Shown here piece by piece: positions 1 through 6,164 of a stretch of 11,127 nucleotides of DNA. The stretch is taken from NCBI GenBank assembly GCA_003476885.1, contig DMUR01000021.1, positions 1-11,127 of the forward strand, given 5' to 3'. Origin of the DNA: Chloroflexota bacterium (GTDB lineage: Bacteria; Chloroflexota; Limnocylindria; Limnocylindrales; Limnocylindraceae). The notes under the pieces are model-generated. The model did not search any database. It had not been told where the DNA came from and saw only the letters and a program-made list of their open reading frames with translations. Each line of letters starts with the position of its first letter. Within the stretch, counting starts at the first letter, position 1. Made by a program: the position numbers and the translations under genes.

Positions 1-1109
1 GGCTCACCGCCTTGCGCCAGACAATCAAACGCAATGAAGAGTGCGAGGGTGCGCTGCTGTGCTGAAAGTGTCTGCGCCCCGCCGGTCAGTCGAGAGGTGA
101 GCGTGCTGGAAGGTAACGGGCGTCCATCCTCCCAGGCAACAATCTCTCCATCGAAGATGCCGCTGATTCCCGCGGCGCGCGCAGCGGCGGTGATCTCAGG
201 GAATGAGACGGTCACATCGTGAAGGTCACGTCCATAGAGTGCGGCGCGTTCACCATCAACGTGTAGCTGCGCGCGGACACCGTCGTACTTGTCCTCAACG
301 GCAACCGTGAACTCTGGGCGACCCGCGAACTCAGGGCGCTCGCTGAGTCGCTCAACGACCTCGGGGACGCCGGAGGTGGCGGCGGCGAGCATCGGCGGGA
401 TTGGGTGAAAGAGCTGCAGGCGTGCCTCGTGCAGGCGACCGCTACGGGCGAGCAGCGCCACCCTCCCTGGATCCCCTTCAAGGAGCATCGCCCAGCGGAC
501 CGCAGCCAGGTCAGCGTCAAACGCGGCAGCAATCGCCGCTTCAAGGAGTCCGTCACGTAGACCGATTCGCAAGTCGCCAATGAGGGCGCGCACGAGGAAT
601 TTTGCAGCGACTGGCGAACACCCATAGAAGAGCTGAACCAACAGGTCGTGACGACGCTGACCACTTGATGCGGCGATCGCCTGGAAGGCCTCCGGGAGCG
701 CACGCAGCTTTGGGGCGGCACTCGCGTGTGCTGACGGGTGTGTGCCCGTCGCATCTGCGAGTGCTTCGGTGCGCGTCTGCGCACTTCGCTCCACCTCTTC
801 AAGGGCGGGGCCAGCGAGTGGACGCTCGGACTCAAAGAGGTCCTCCACCGCGCGCCCAAGATCTCCACCGTCGTCAAGCAACTTTGCGAGCGAGCCTGAT
901 GGTGCGCCAGCAACCTCCTCGGCTGCGCGCGCAATCGTTCCCCATGAGAGTGTGCCGCTCGGCACCACGCCGCGGCTGCCCATGAGACGCACCGCAATCT
1001 CAAGGTCAACCTCGTCTGCGCGCTGCAGTGCGGCGGCAAGAAGGTGCACCTTCTCGGAGGTTCGAGTCGCGCTCTCAATGCGCTGCGCAACGCTCGCCCA
1101 GCGATTCAT
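1..1109 (-). CDS. ATP-dependent DNA ligase (LigB-like), C-terminus cut by window edge
   Basis: Seals nicks in duplex DNA using ATP, through an enzyme-lysine-AMP intermediate. I translated the minus strand by hand from the ATG at 1109; 369 codons stay open to the left edge. Residues ~1-235 form the helical DNA-binding domain typical of LigB/archaeal-type ligases (FLVRALIGDLRIGLRDGLLE at ~171-190, then FHPIPPMLA before the catalytic domain). The nucleotidyltransferase motif I is KYDGVR at 274-279, with K274 the expected adenylated lysine. Motif III is FDGEIVAW (319-326) and motif IIIa is FIAFDCL (358-364). Motifs IV-VI and the OB domain would lie beyond the window. AGAGG about 10 nt upstream supports this start. 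The gene follows the LON-domain gene by 27 nt and is probably co-transcribed. Bacteria normally replicate with an NAD-dependent ligase, so this is presumably an accessory repair ligase (inference). No Ku or polymerase domain is visible in the part seen. Confidence 0.9.
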   Translation of the reverse strand, partial: MNRWASVAQRIESATRTSEKVHLLAAALQRADEVDLEIAVRLMGSRGVVPSGTLSWGTIARAAEEVAGAPSGSLAKLLDDGGDLGRAVEDLFESERPLAGPALEEVERSAQTRTEALADATGTHPSAHASAAPKLRALPEAFQAIAASSGQRRHDLLVQLFYGCSPVAAKFLVRALIGDLRIGLRDGLLEAAIAAAFDADLAAVRWAMLLEGDPGRVALLARSGRLHEARLQLFHPIPPMLAAATSGVPEVVERLSERPEFAGRPEFTVAVEDKYDGVRAQLHVDGERAALYGRDLHDVTVSFPEITAAARAAGISGIFDGEIVAWEDGRPLPSSTLTSRLTGGAQTLSAQQRTLALFIAFDCLAQGGE

Positions 1110-1136
1110 CTGCGTGCGCCTCTCATGTGCGGTGCG

Positions 1137-2228
1137 CTAGTTGCGGCGTTCGCGGAGCGCGCGGGGGTCGGCACTCCATGGGCGGATCCCTTCTGCGAGA
1201 AGCAGACGCTCACGCTCAAGGTGTTGCTCAAGCGCGACGAGTCGCGTGCGTGCATCTGGTGCTTCTAATAGTGACTGACGCTGTTCGTTGGAAAGTTGCA
1301 CTACGCCTCCCACAATGTGTGAAAGGCTGACCGGGTCCTCTGCTCCAGAGAGTCGCGTGATCGCCGTTGCAAGTAGGTCATCCGTTTCATCGGACGACTC
1401 ACCCTCCTCATCGTCGGAGAGCTCAAACTCCACCCCTTCACCCTGGTCTCGCAGCGAGTCACTTGCCGCGCTTGAGGTAAGGAGGAGCTTCTCAATCTCA
1501 CTGACAACCTCTTCTGAGAGGTAGCTGCCATCTTCTTCGGCGAGCGCTTCATCGATCGCTTCGGCCGTCACTTCGTCAACGTAGCCGTCTCCTTCGTCGT
1601 CGCCCTCGTCACCATCGTCGTCACTCTCATCATCGTCGTCGCCGTGTTCGTGCACCCCGTCACCACGTAGGAGCTCGAGGTAGTCAACAAACCCGGCGGA
1701 GACGCGCTCGGCAACTGCGGTCAGTTCGGCGCGCGGGCCACCGGCTGGCTCGTCAAGGATCTGCACTTCGGCGCGGAGATAGGGTGCGTCGCGATCGAGT
1801 CGAACCACGCGAAATCGTGTGGTCCCAAGTGTGACAAGGTCCCAACGACCATCCACATAGCGAGTCGCCTCGCGAATATCAGCGATCGTTCCAATAGCGG
1901 CAATCTCACCACCGCTAATGTTGATCACGCCGAACGGAGAACGCGACTCCATGCAGCGCTTCACCATCAGTCGGTATCGCGGTTCAAAGATGTGCAGCGG
2001 CAGCGCCACGCCAGGGAATAAGACGAGGTCCAGCGGAAAGAGTGGAATCAGTGACGCGCGTGGCGGTGTCGGGAGCGTCTCTGACTGACCTTCGGGCTCG
2101 CGCCCGTCGCGTGCGGCGTCCCCGTTCAGGGGAGGCTCAGTGGCTGCAGGCGGAGGGTGCGCCGGCCGATTCCGCCGTGCGGAAGCTCGAACCGCAGCCG
2201 CAGCCGCCGACCGAGTTTGGATTCTCAA
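1137..2228 (-). CDS. LON substrate-binding (N-terminal) domain protein with acidic insert
   Basis: A stand-alone protein with the N-terminal substrate-recognition domain of Lon protease. It has no AAA+ or protease domain, so it is probably a substrate-binding or adaptor protein of unknown target. Numbered from the TTG at 2228, the hallmark IPLFPLDLVLFPG begins at residue 61 and HIFEPRYRLMV follows at 79-89. The PUA-like beta domain spans ~60-160. The C-terminal helical part (~285-345, with VSLSHIVGGVVQLSNEQRQ) is also typical. Between them lies an unusual acidic stretch: an Asp/Glu/Gly run at ~194-233 and a second at ~271-284. This explains a length of 363 against roughly 200-220 for usual family members. 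The start is uncertain. TTG at 2228 would overlap the Fe-S carrier gene by 92 nt and lacks a clear ribosome site, and residues 1-30 would be that gene read out of frame. No ATG, GTG or TTG lies between that gene's stop and the LON domain; only CTG codons do (2129, 2051). Function is inferred from the domain only. Confidence 0.85.
   Translation of the reverse strand: MRIQTRSAAAAAVRASARRNRPAHPPPAATEPPLNGDAARDGREPEGQSETLPTPPRASLIPLFPLDLVLFPGVALPLHIFEPRYRLMVKRCMESRSPFGVINISGGEIAAIGTIADIREATRYVDGRWDLVTLGTTRFRVVRLDRDAPYLRAEVQILDEPAGGPRAELTAVAERVSAGFVDYLELLRGDGVHEHGDDDDESDDDGDEGDDEGDGYVDEVTAEAIDEALAEEDGSYLSEEVVSEIEKLLLTSSAASDSLRDQGEGVEFELSDDEEGESSDETDDLLATAITRLSGAEDPVSLSHIVGGVVQLSNEQRQSLLEAPDARTRLVALEQHLERERLLLAEGIRPWSADPRALRERRN
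1533..1643 (-). repeat. Asp/Glu-rich low-complexity tract within the LON-domain gene
   Basis: On the coding strand this stretch is dominated by GAC, GAT and GAG codons; on the plus strand it appears as repeated tcg/tca/cgtc units. It encodes the acidic insert of the LON-domain protein (about residues 196-232). It is an imprecise trinucleotide-type low-complexity tract rather than an exact tandem repeat, and could vary in length between relatives by slippage (inference). Confidence 0.6.
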
Positions 2229-2562
2229 CTGTGAAGCCCGCGCCCATCAGTGAGTCCACGAAGTCAACGGACGAACCGACCACGAGCGGCACCGACTTTT
2301 CGTCAAGGTAAACCTTGACGCCGTTCGTCTCAAAGATCTGATCATCTGCGTTGGCGGTCTCTTCAACCATCATGCCGTAGCGGTATCCGCTGCATCCACC
2401 GGAGATGATGTAGACGCGCAGACCGATCGCAGGATTCGTCTCACCCTTGGTCAGGTCGCGGAACTTCGTGGCGGCGGCATCGGTGAGAACGAGCGGCGTC
2501 GCAGGCGTCTCTGTTGCTGGCTTCTCAACAGGTGTGCTGGTTGCCGTCTCCTGGTTCAACAT
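2137..2562 (-). CDS. A-type iron-sulfur cluster carrier (IscA/ErpA/HesB family)
   Basis: A cytoplasmic carrier that receives Fe-S clusters from the assembly scaffold and delivers them to apo-enzymes. The 141-residue protein has the three conserved cluster-ligand cysteines: C57 in [12 protein letters not shown], and C121 and C123 in the near-C-terminal GGCGCGSSF. The family domain covers ~24-127, starting at [12 protein letters not shown]. It has two small extensions: a Thr/Pro/Glu-rich N-terminus (1-23) and a 14-residue tail after CGCGSSF, where most relatives stop within a few residues. The ATG at 2562 is firmly supported by AGGAGG five bases upstream. It lies 40 nt downstream of the thiolase gene and abuts or overlaps the LON-domain gene. 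Sequence alone does not separate IscA, SufA and ErpA subtypes; the absence of isc or suf genes nearby makes a stand-alone ErpA-like role plausible (inference). Confidence 0.93.
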   Translation of the reverse strand: MLNQETATSTPVEKPATETPATPLVLTDAAATKFRDLTKGETNPAIGLRVYIISGGCSGYRYGMMVEETANADDQIFETNGVKVYLDEKSVPLVVGSSVDFVDSLMGAGFTVENPNSVGGCGCGSSFRTAESAGAPSACSH

Positions 2563-2567
2563 CGCTG

Positions 2568-2573
2568 CCTCCT
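2568..2573 (-). promoter_or_regulatory. Strong Shine-Dalgarno for the Fe-S carrier gene
   Basis: AGGAGG on the minus strand, five bases before the ATG at 2562. It fixes that start and contrasts with the thiolase and isocitrate dehydrogenase genes, which have no recognisable ribosome site. Confidence 0.85.
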
Positions 2574-2602
2574 GCTCTTCATGGTGGCGCCGTGCGCCTA
2601 GA

Positions 2603-3850
2603 TCAGGATTCTACCCTCTCCACGAGCATGGCGATCCCTTGCCCCACCCCCACACACATGGAGGCGATCCCGAAGCGGCTTCCGCTCCGTGTGAGCTCCC
2701 GGGTGAGCGTGACCAGCATGCGGGCGCCTGAGGCGCCGAGGGGGTGGCCGAGCGCAATGGCACCGCCGTGGATGTTGGTGGTGGCCGAGTTGAGCCCGAG
2801 TTCACGGATGCAGGCAACCGCCTGGCTTGCAAAGGCCTCGTTCAGCTCAACGCGATCAATCTCCTTTGCACTCAGACCAGTGCGCTCGAGCAGTTTGCGA
2901 ATTGCAGGAATTGGTCCGATCCCCATGACGGACGGGTCAACACCGGCGACTGAGGTGGCGACAACGCGCGCAAGTGGTTTCAGCCCAAGCGCACGCGCAC
3001 GCCCCGCCTCCATCACGAGAAGAGCGGCGGCACCATCGTTGATGCCAGATGCGTTCCCTGCCGTGACACTCCCGCCCTCAATGAATGCGGAGCGCAGCTT
3101 TGCAAGGCTCGCCGCGTTTGTCTCTGGTCGCGGATGCTCATCCGTCTCTACAGAAATCGCATCGCCTTTGCGCTGTGGAATCTTCACGGGCACGATCTCT
3201 TCTGCGTGCACACCGCTCGCCGCCGCCGCGGCGGCTCGGCGCTGTGACTCAAGGGCGAACGCATCCTGCTCTTCGCGTGAAACGCTCCACTGCGCGGCGA
3301 CGCGCTCTGCAGTTTCACCGAGTGAGATTGTTGGGTACTTCGCATCCAAGACTGGGTTCACGAATCGCCAGCCGATTGTGGTGTCCACAAGTTCGCGGGT
3401 GCCGCGCTCGTATCCACTCTCTGGTTTCAACGTGACGAGTGGCGCGCGGCTCATGCTCTCCACGCCACCAGCAATCACCACATCAGCATCGCCAACGGCG
3501 ATCGCCTGTGCTGCGCTCGCCACCGCCTGAAGTCCAGAGCCGCAGAGTCGATTCACCGTCTGGCCGGCGACTTCAACTGGGAGTCCAGCAATCAGGAGTG
3601 CCATGCGCGCAATGTTGCGGTTGTCTTCACCCGCTTGGTTTGCGCACCCGAGAATGACGTCGTCAATGATCGCCGGATCAATTCCACTTCGTGCAACGAC
3701 CGCCTCAAGGACGGTGGCGGCGAGGTCGTCCGGGCGCACTCCTGCGAGCGCGCCGCCGTAACGACCGACGGGGGTGCGAACCGCCTCAACGATCCACGCC
3801 TCGCGGAGTGGTCGTCCAGGCGCTACTGAGGTTGCGTGCTGCTCTGCCAT
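2603..3850 (-). CDS. Thiolase (PcaF/PaaJ-like acetyl-CoA acyltransferase)
   Basis: Catalyses reversible thiolytic cleavage or Claisen condensation of acyl-CoAs: 3-ketoacyl-CoA plus CoA gives acyl-CoA plus acetyl-CoA. The 415-residue protein has every hallmark of an active thiolase: nucleophile C103 in [15 protein letters not shown] at 337-340, H369 in [14 protein letters not shown], and second cysteine C399 in [44 protein letters not shown] and MGIGPIPA closely match what I recall of 3-oxoadipyl-CoA thiolases (PaaJ/PcaF). No other aromatic-degradation gene is in the window, so the substrate could equally be acetoacetyl-CoA or a fatty-acid intermediate. The ATG at 3850 leaves ~15 residues before the conserved [12 protein letters not shown]. 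There is no ribosome site; a TAGACT box ends 6 nt before the ATG, suggesting a leaderless transcript. It is the first gene of the minus-strand run and is divergent from the LolA-like gene, 39 bp away. Confidence 0.93.
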   Translation of the reverse strand: MAEQHATSVAPGRPLREAWIVEAVRTPVGRYGGALAGVRPDDLAATVLEAVVARSGIDPAIIDDVILGCANQAGEDNRNIARMALLIAGLPVEVAGQTVNRLCGSGLQAVASAAQAIAVGDADVVIAGGVESMSRAPLVTLKPESGYERGTRELVDTTIGWRFVNPVLDAKYPTISLGETAERVAAQWSVSREEQDAFALESQRRAAAAAASGVHAEEIVPVKIPQRKGDAISVETDEHPRPETNAASLAKLRSAFIEGGSVTAGNASGINDGAAALLVMEAGRARALGLKPLARVVATSVAGVDPSVMGIGPIPAIRKLLERTGLSAKEIDRVELNEAFASQAVACIRELGLNSATTNIHGGAIALGHPLGASGARMLVTLTRELTRSGSRFGIASMCVGVGQGIAMLVERVES

Positions 3851-3856
3851 GCGCAG

Positions 3857-3862
3857 AGTCTA
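3857..3862 (-). promoter_or_regulatory. Putative leaderless -10 box of the thiolase gene (TAGACT)
   Basis: TAGACT on the minus strand fits TANNNT and is followed by exactly six bases (CTGCGC) and the ATG. Transcription would then start at or next to the start codon, which matches the lack of a Shine-Dalgarno sequence. I see no clear -35 element. Confidence 0.45.
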
Positions 3863-3877
3863 CGCCCAGCGCTCCGC

Positions 3878-3883
3878 TACGAT
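3878..3883 (+). promoter_or_regulatory. Putative leaderless -10 box of the LolA-like gene (TACGAT)
   Basis: TACGAT fits TANNNT and is followed by six bases (GGGGGC) and the ATG at 3890, the same geometry as the thiolase and isocitrate dehydrogenase boxes. The G run could alternatively act as a weak ribosome site, so the leaderless reading is less certain here. I see no clear -35 element. It lies only 15 bp from the opposing thiolase box. Confidence 0.42.
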
Positions 3884-3889
3884 GGGGGC

Positions 3890-4642
3890 ATGAAGCCACC
3901 CAGCAGCACCGTGCCAGTTCACACGAGTGAGGCGACCCTCGCCCCTGTGGTTAGCGCCTTGCCAGGCGGCCTCCCCACGCTTGACCAGCTCTTCGCCTTC
4001 GCCGCTGATGCGGAGCGCCGCGCGCGCACCCTGCGCCTGCGCATTGAAGACCGCAGCGTCACAACGAGCGGCGAAAGCCTGACCCGGACCGAGATCCTGG
4101 TCGATCGTCCGCGAGCACGCGTCACCACCTCAACGGGATCCGCCTACGAGGTCTGGGCGACCGATGGATCAGTGATTGAGCAGTACAACGCCGCGAGTAA
4201 CACCGCCACGCGTCGGCCGCACCGAGCTCCGCCCACGGGACTTGATGACGCAGAGCTCCCAGCCACCGCGGGTCACGTGCAGACCCTCGGTCCACTTCCT
4301 GGAAAAGGTTGGGCGAGCACCTTCCTCCGACCTGCACACTTCTGCGCCAACACGCTGCGCAGCGGCACGCTCGGAGCGATTCACGAGTCCACCCACCTTG
4401 ATCGGGCGGCACTTACGGTGGAGTCCGCCGCACCACGGATCATTGATCGCGTCGGCGACCACGCCACCTTCCGCTATCGCGTCACGTTCGATCGCGCAAC
4501 GGGGATCCTGCTCAGCGTCAGTGAGATCCATGATGATCGCGTGGTTCGAGAGGCGCAGGTAACTGCGATCACGTTGGACGCACCGATCCCTGCAAGCGAG
4601 TTCATTATTGAGATGCCGGAGGGTGTCACGAAGATCTATTGA
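3890..4642 (+). CDS. LolA/RseB-like lipoprotein-carrier-fold protein without signal peptide
   Basis: A 250-residue protein whose layout resembles the LolA/RseB (MucB) and DUF2092-like beta-fold family. It has an N-terminal helix (~29-47, LPTLDQLFAFAADAERRART) and successive beta-strand segments (LRLRIEDRSV; TRTEILVDRPRARVTT; YEVWATDGSVIEQYN). The middle is a Pro/Gly-rich region with HFCANTL at 150-156. The closing strands (ATFRYRVTFDRATGILLSVSEIHDD, then APIPASEFIIEMPEGVTKIY) are characteristic of such domains. Family members normally sit outside the membrane and bind lipids or sense envelope stress. This one shows no signal peptide or membrane helix from the ATG at 3890. The in-frame upstream GTG at 3836 would add only [17 protein letters not shown], also not a good signal, and would overlap the thiolase start. 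A SRPBCC-type ligand-binding gene follows 44 nt later. The assignment rests on overall pattern and is tentative. Confidence 0.72.
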   Translation: MKPPSSTVPVHTSEATLAPVVSALPGGLPTLDQLFAFAADAERRARTLRLRIEDRSVTTSGESLTRTEILVDRPRARVTTSTGSAYEVWATDGSVIEQYNAASNTATRRPHRAPPTGLDDAELPATAGHVQTLGPLPGKGWASTFLRPAHFCANTLRSGTLGAIHESTHLDRAALTVESAAPRIIDRVGDHATFRYRVTFDRATGILLSVSEIHDDRVVREAQVTAITLDAPIPASEFIIEMPEGVTKIY

Positions 4643-4676
4643 TCGTGCACGAGGGTTGCAAGCAGGCGAAGTAGTT

Positions 4677-4682
4677 GGAGGG
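4677..4682 (+). promoter_or_regulatory. Shine-Dalgarno selecting the CoxG-like start
   Basis: GGAGGG lies four bases before the ATG at 4687 and decides against the in-frame TTG at 4675, which it follows. Confidence 0.75.
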
Positions 4683-4686
4683 CTCT

Positions 4687-5142
4687 ATGGCCGAATTCAA
4701 CGGTTCCAGCACGCTGAGCAGAAGCGTTGCGCAACTCCTTGAGACGAGTGAGGATCCAGCGGCGATTGCCGCGCTACTTCCAGGGTGTGAAGCACTCCAC
4801 CGCACCGACGCAGAACACATTGAAGGTCGACTTGCGACCGAAGTTGCGGGGATTCCTGTCACCGCCGCAGTCTCCGTGCGGCGCACCGTAGAGGCGCTCG
4901 CCGACGGTGCTGCGCGACTCCACCTCAGACTCAAGGTCCGCCCAGACATTGGTGGACACGCGGTGGTGGCAGCAATCATTGATCTCGCCCCTGTTGCGAG
5001 TGATGCGAGCTCGACTGCTGCGTCGTGGCGTGCCTCAAGCGAACTCGATCCGATGCTGGCCGTGATGGCGGGCCAACGGGTGGAAGAGTTCTTGCGCGCC
5101 TCCATGCAGCGCCTGATTGAAGGACTCGGCGCGGCGCGCTAA
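4687..5142 (+). CDS. CoxG-like SRPBCC (START-like) domain protein
   Basis: A 151-residue soluble protein resembling the CoxG (carbon-monoxide-dehydrogenase subunit G) branch of the SRPBCC/START-like superfamily, which folds around a deep hydrophobic ligand cavity. The best landmark is DPAAIAALLPGCEALHR (23-39), matching the family's 'D-P-x-x-L-A-x-x-L-P-G-C-E-x-L' signature. A strand-rich middle follows (GRLATEVAGIPVTAAVSVRR), and the C-terminal helix MAGQRVEEFLRASMQRLIEGL (127-147) would close the cavity. I chose the ATG at 4687 because GGAGGG lies four bases upstream; the in-frame TTG at 4675 sits before that site. No molybdenum hydroxylase genes are nearby, so a CO-dehydrogenase role is not supported. 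Together with the LolA-like gene 44 nt upstream it could handle a lipid or hydrophobic ligand (inference). Divergent from typical CoxG. Confidence 0.68.
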   Translation: MAEFNGSSTLSRSVAQLLETSEDPAAIAALLPGCEALHRTDAEHIEGRLATEVAGIPVTAAVSVRRTVEALADGAARLHLRLKVRPDIGGHAVVAAIIDLAPVASDASSTAASWRASSELDPMLAVMAGQRVEEFLRASMQRLIEGLGAAR

Positions 5143-5146
5143 GAGA

Positions 5147-5161
5147 CGCGCGTTACGCGCG
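5147..5161. other. Short inverted repeat between convergent genes
   Basis: CGCGCG-TTA-CGCGCG sits in the 24-bp gap where the plus-strand CoxG-like gene and the minus-strand membrane-protein gene converge. It could form a 6-bp GC hairpin with a 3-nt loop on either strand, but no T-run follows in either direction. A bidirectional terminator is possible but unproven. Confidence 0.3.
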
Positions 5162-5166
5162 GCGCA

Positions 5167-5682
5167 TTACGCGAAGAGCGCGGCGCGCACCGCGAGCGCG
5201 AGAATCAGTGCAAGCGTTGCGATCGTCAGCACCCAACCGGCACGAAAGAGCGCGCGGCCGCGATTGATCGGCCACCATGCTGGAACGGATCGGGCGATGC
5301 GGAGCCCCGCCTCACCCATCGCAATGAAGAGCGGCAGCGCACCGATGAGGACGGGGATCTTGACGATCGGATCCGACCAGCTTGCACCAAGGTTGAGCGC
5401 GCTGATGACGATCGTTCCACAGAAGAAGCCGATCACACTGAGATAGATGTACGCGCCGCGCAACGGCGTCGGCGCCTCCTCTGCAACGTACGCAGGGAGT
5501 CCATCGTCGGCAAGGGGAACCTCTTGGCGGTCAAGGATGATCATCCCTGGCTCATAGCGTTCGTCCTGCAAGACGCCGCGCAGCAGATCCGCCGCGTCCG
5601 GTGCCTCTTCGTTGAGTGGCTCCGCGAGTGGTCGCTGCGGCTCTCCTGCTTCTGGCTGCACTCCTGGTCGTAGATCGCTCAT
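5167..5682 (-). CDS. Hypothetical integral membrane protein with three predicted helices
   Basis: I do not recognise the family. The 171-residue protein has a hydrophilic, Pro/Glu-rich N-terminal half (1-74, with DAADLLRGVLQDERYEPGMIILDRQEVPLADDG split across ~29-61). Three hydrophobic segments follow: ~77-98 (YIYLSVIGFFCGTIVISALNL), ~108-129 (KIPVLIGALPLFIAMGEAGLRI) and ~147-170 (FRAGWVLTIATLALILALAVRAAL). A basic, Trp-containing loop (RSVPAWWPINRGR) joins the last two. The N-terminal half is presumably cytosolic (inference). The ATG at 5682 overlaps the stop of the upstream YdcZ-type transporter gene as ATGA, which indicates translational coupling and explains the lack of a ribosome site. 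A partner or accessory subunit of that transporter is possible but unproven. It is the last gene of the minus-strand run and converges on the CoxG-like gene. Confidence 0.8.
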   Translation of the reverse strand: MSDLRPGVQPEAGEPQRPLAEPLNEEAPDAADLLRGVLQDERYEPGMIILDRQEVPLADDGLPAYVAEEAPTPLRGAYIYLSVIGFFCGTIVISALNLGASWSDPIVKIPVLIGALPLFIAMGEAGLRIARSVPAWWPINRGRALFRAGWVLTIATLALILALAVRAALFA

Positions 5683-6113
5683 CGCCGAGCGAGAAGGAAG
5701 CCGACCACGGCGAGCACGATCCCAGCAATGCGCGTGAGCGTGACGGGGATCTGTGGTGCGCCGAGGAGGCCGAAGGCATCAATGGCAAGTGCCGCAGCAA
5801 GGGAGCCAAGGATGTAGATGAGCGTTGACTCAGTGACGCCGAGCACGGGTACCACGGTGGCGAAGCCGGTCACGATCAGCACGCCGAAGAGTCCCCCTGT
5901 CAAGAGAAGTGGCGGAAGCTGCGTCGCCTCCGCAAGTTGGAGGCGTCCGCTGACCGTGCCAACGACGAGTAGCACCGCGAGTCCAACGATGAAGGAGACG
6001 GTCGCAGCGGTGATCGGATCCGTGCGCCGCCCCACTTCGGCGTTGACGATCGCCTGAGCAGACGACGCAATCCCAGCGGCGAGGATGAAGAAGCCGAGGG
6101 CAATTAGTTGCAT
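5679..6113 (-). CDS. YdcZ-type (DUF606) DMT-family transporter
   Basis: A small inner-membrane transporter-like protein of the drug/metabolite transporter superfamily, YdcZ/DUF606 branch; substrate unknown. The 144 residues match the family's usual ~140-150. Landmarks are GFFILAAGIASSAQAIVNAEVGRR (7-30), ITAATVSFIVGL (34-45), GGLFGVLIVTGFATVVPVLG (73-92) and FGLLGAPQIPVTLTRIAGIVL (114-134). About five hydrophobic helices are predicted (~2-22, 36-54, 68-90, 94-112, 125-142). I chose ATG 6113 because AGAGG lies six bases before it and the conserved domain begins there. An in-frame GTG at 6140 would add nine polar residues. Members are half-size and often act as pairs; here the downstream partner, joined by an ATGA overlap, is an unrelated three-helix protein. 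The gene is 51 nt downstream of isocitrate dehydrogenase. Confidence 0.87.
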   Translation of the reverse strand: MQLIALGFFILAAGIASSAQAIVNAEVGRRTDPITAATVSFIVGLAVLLVVGTVSGRLQLAEATQLPPLLLTGGLFGVLIVTGFATVVPVLGVTESTLIYILGSLAAALAIDAFGLLGAPQIPVTLTRIAGIVLAVVGFLLARR

Positions 6114-6164
6114 GCGTGACCTCTGCGCCCGTCCTGCCACATCAGCCCTGCCGTAGGTGGTTGG

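Noticed and set aside
212..1090. A long open frame on the minus strand reading as an Arg/Ser/Pro-rich protein
   Set aside because: It is an out-of-frame shadow of the DNA ligase, whose frame gives KYDGVR and other ligase motifs and runs off the left edge.
2554..2580. A short upstream frame (ATG at 2580, eight codons, minus strand) overlapping the Fe-S carrier start, as a leader peptide
   Set aside because: The strong Shine-Dalgarno sequence lies inside it and serves the carrier ATG; the short frame has no ribosome site, so it is probably chance.
2586..2598. GGCGC-CGT-GCGCC hairpin between thiolase and Fe-S carrier genes as a terminator
   Set aside because: Only a 5-bp stem with no T-run, inside a 40-nt gap of a probable operon; such repeats are expected by chance at this base composition.
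2514..3530. A 338-codon plus-strand open frame opposite the thiolase
   Set aside because: Biased Ala/Ser/Arg composition with no recognisable domain, while the opposite strand encodes a complete, well-conserved thiolase. It is a high-G+C antisense shadow.
4687..5142. The CoxG-like gene as evidence of carbon-monoxide oxidation
   Set aside because: No CoxL, CoxM, CoxS or maturation genes are in the window, and SRPBCC proteins of this kind serve many other roles.
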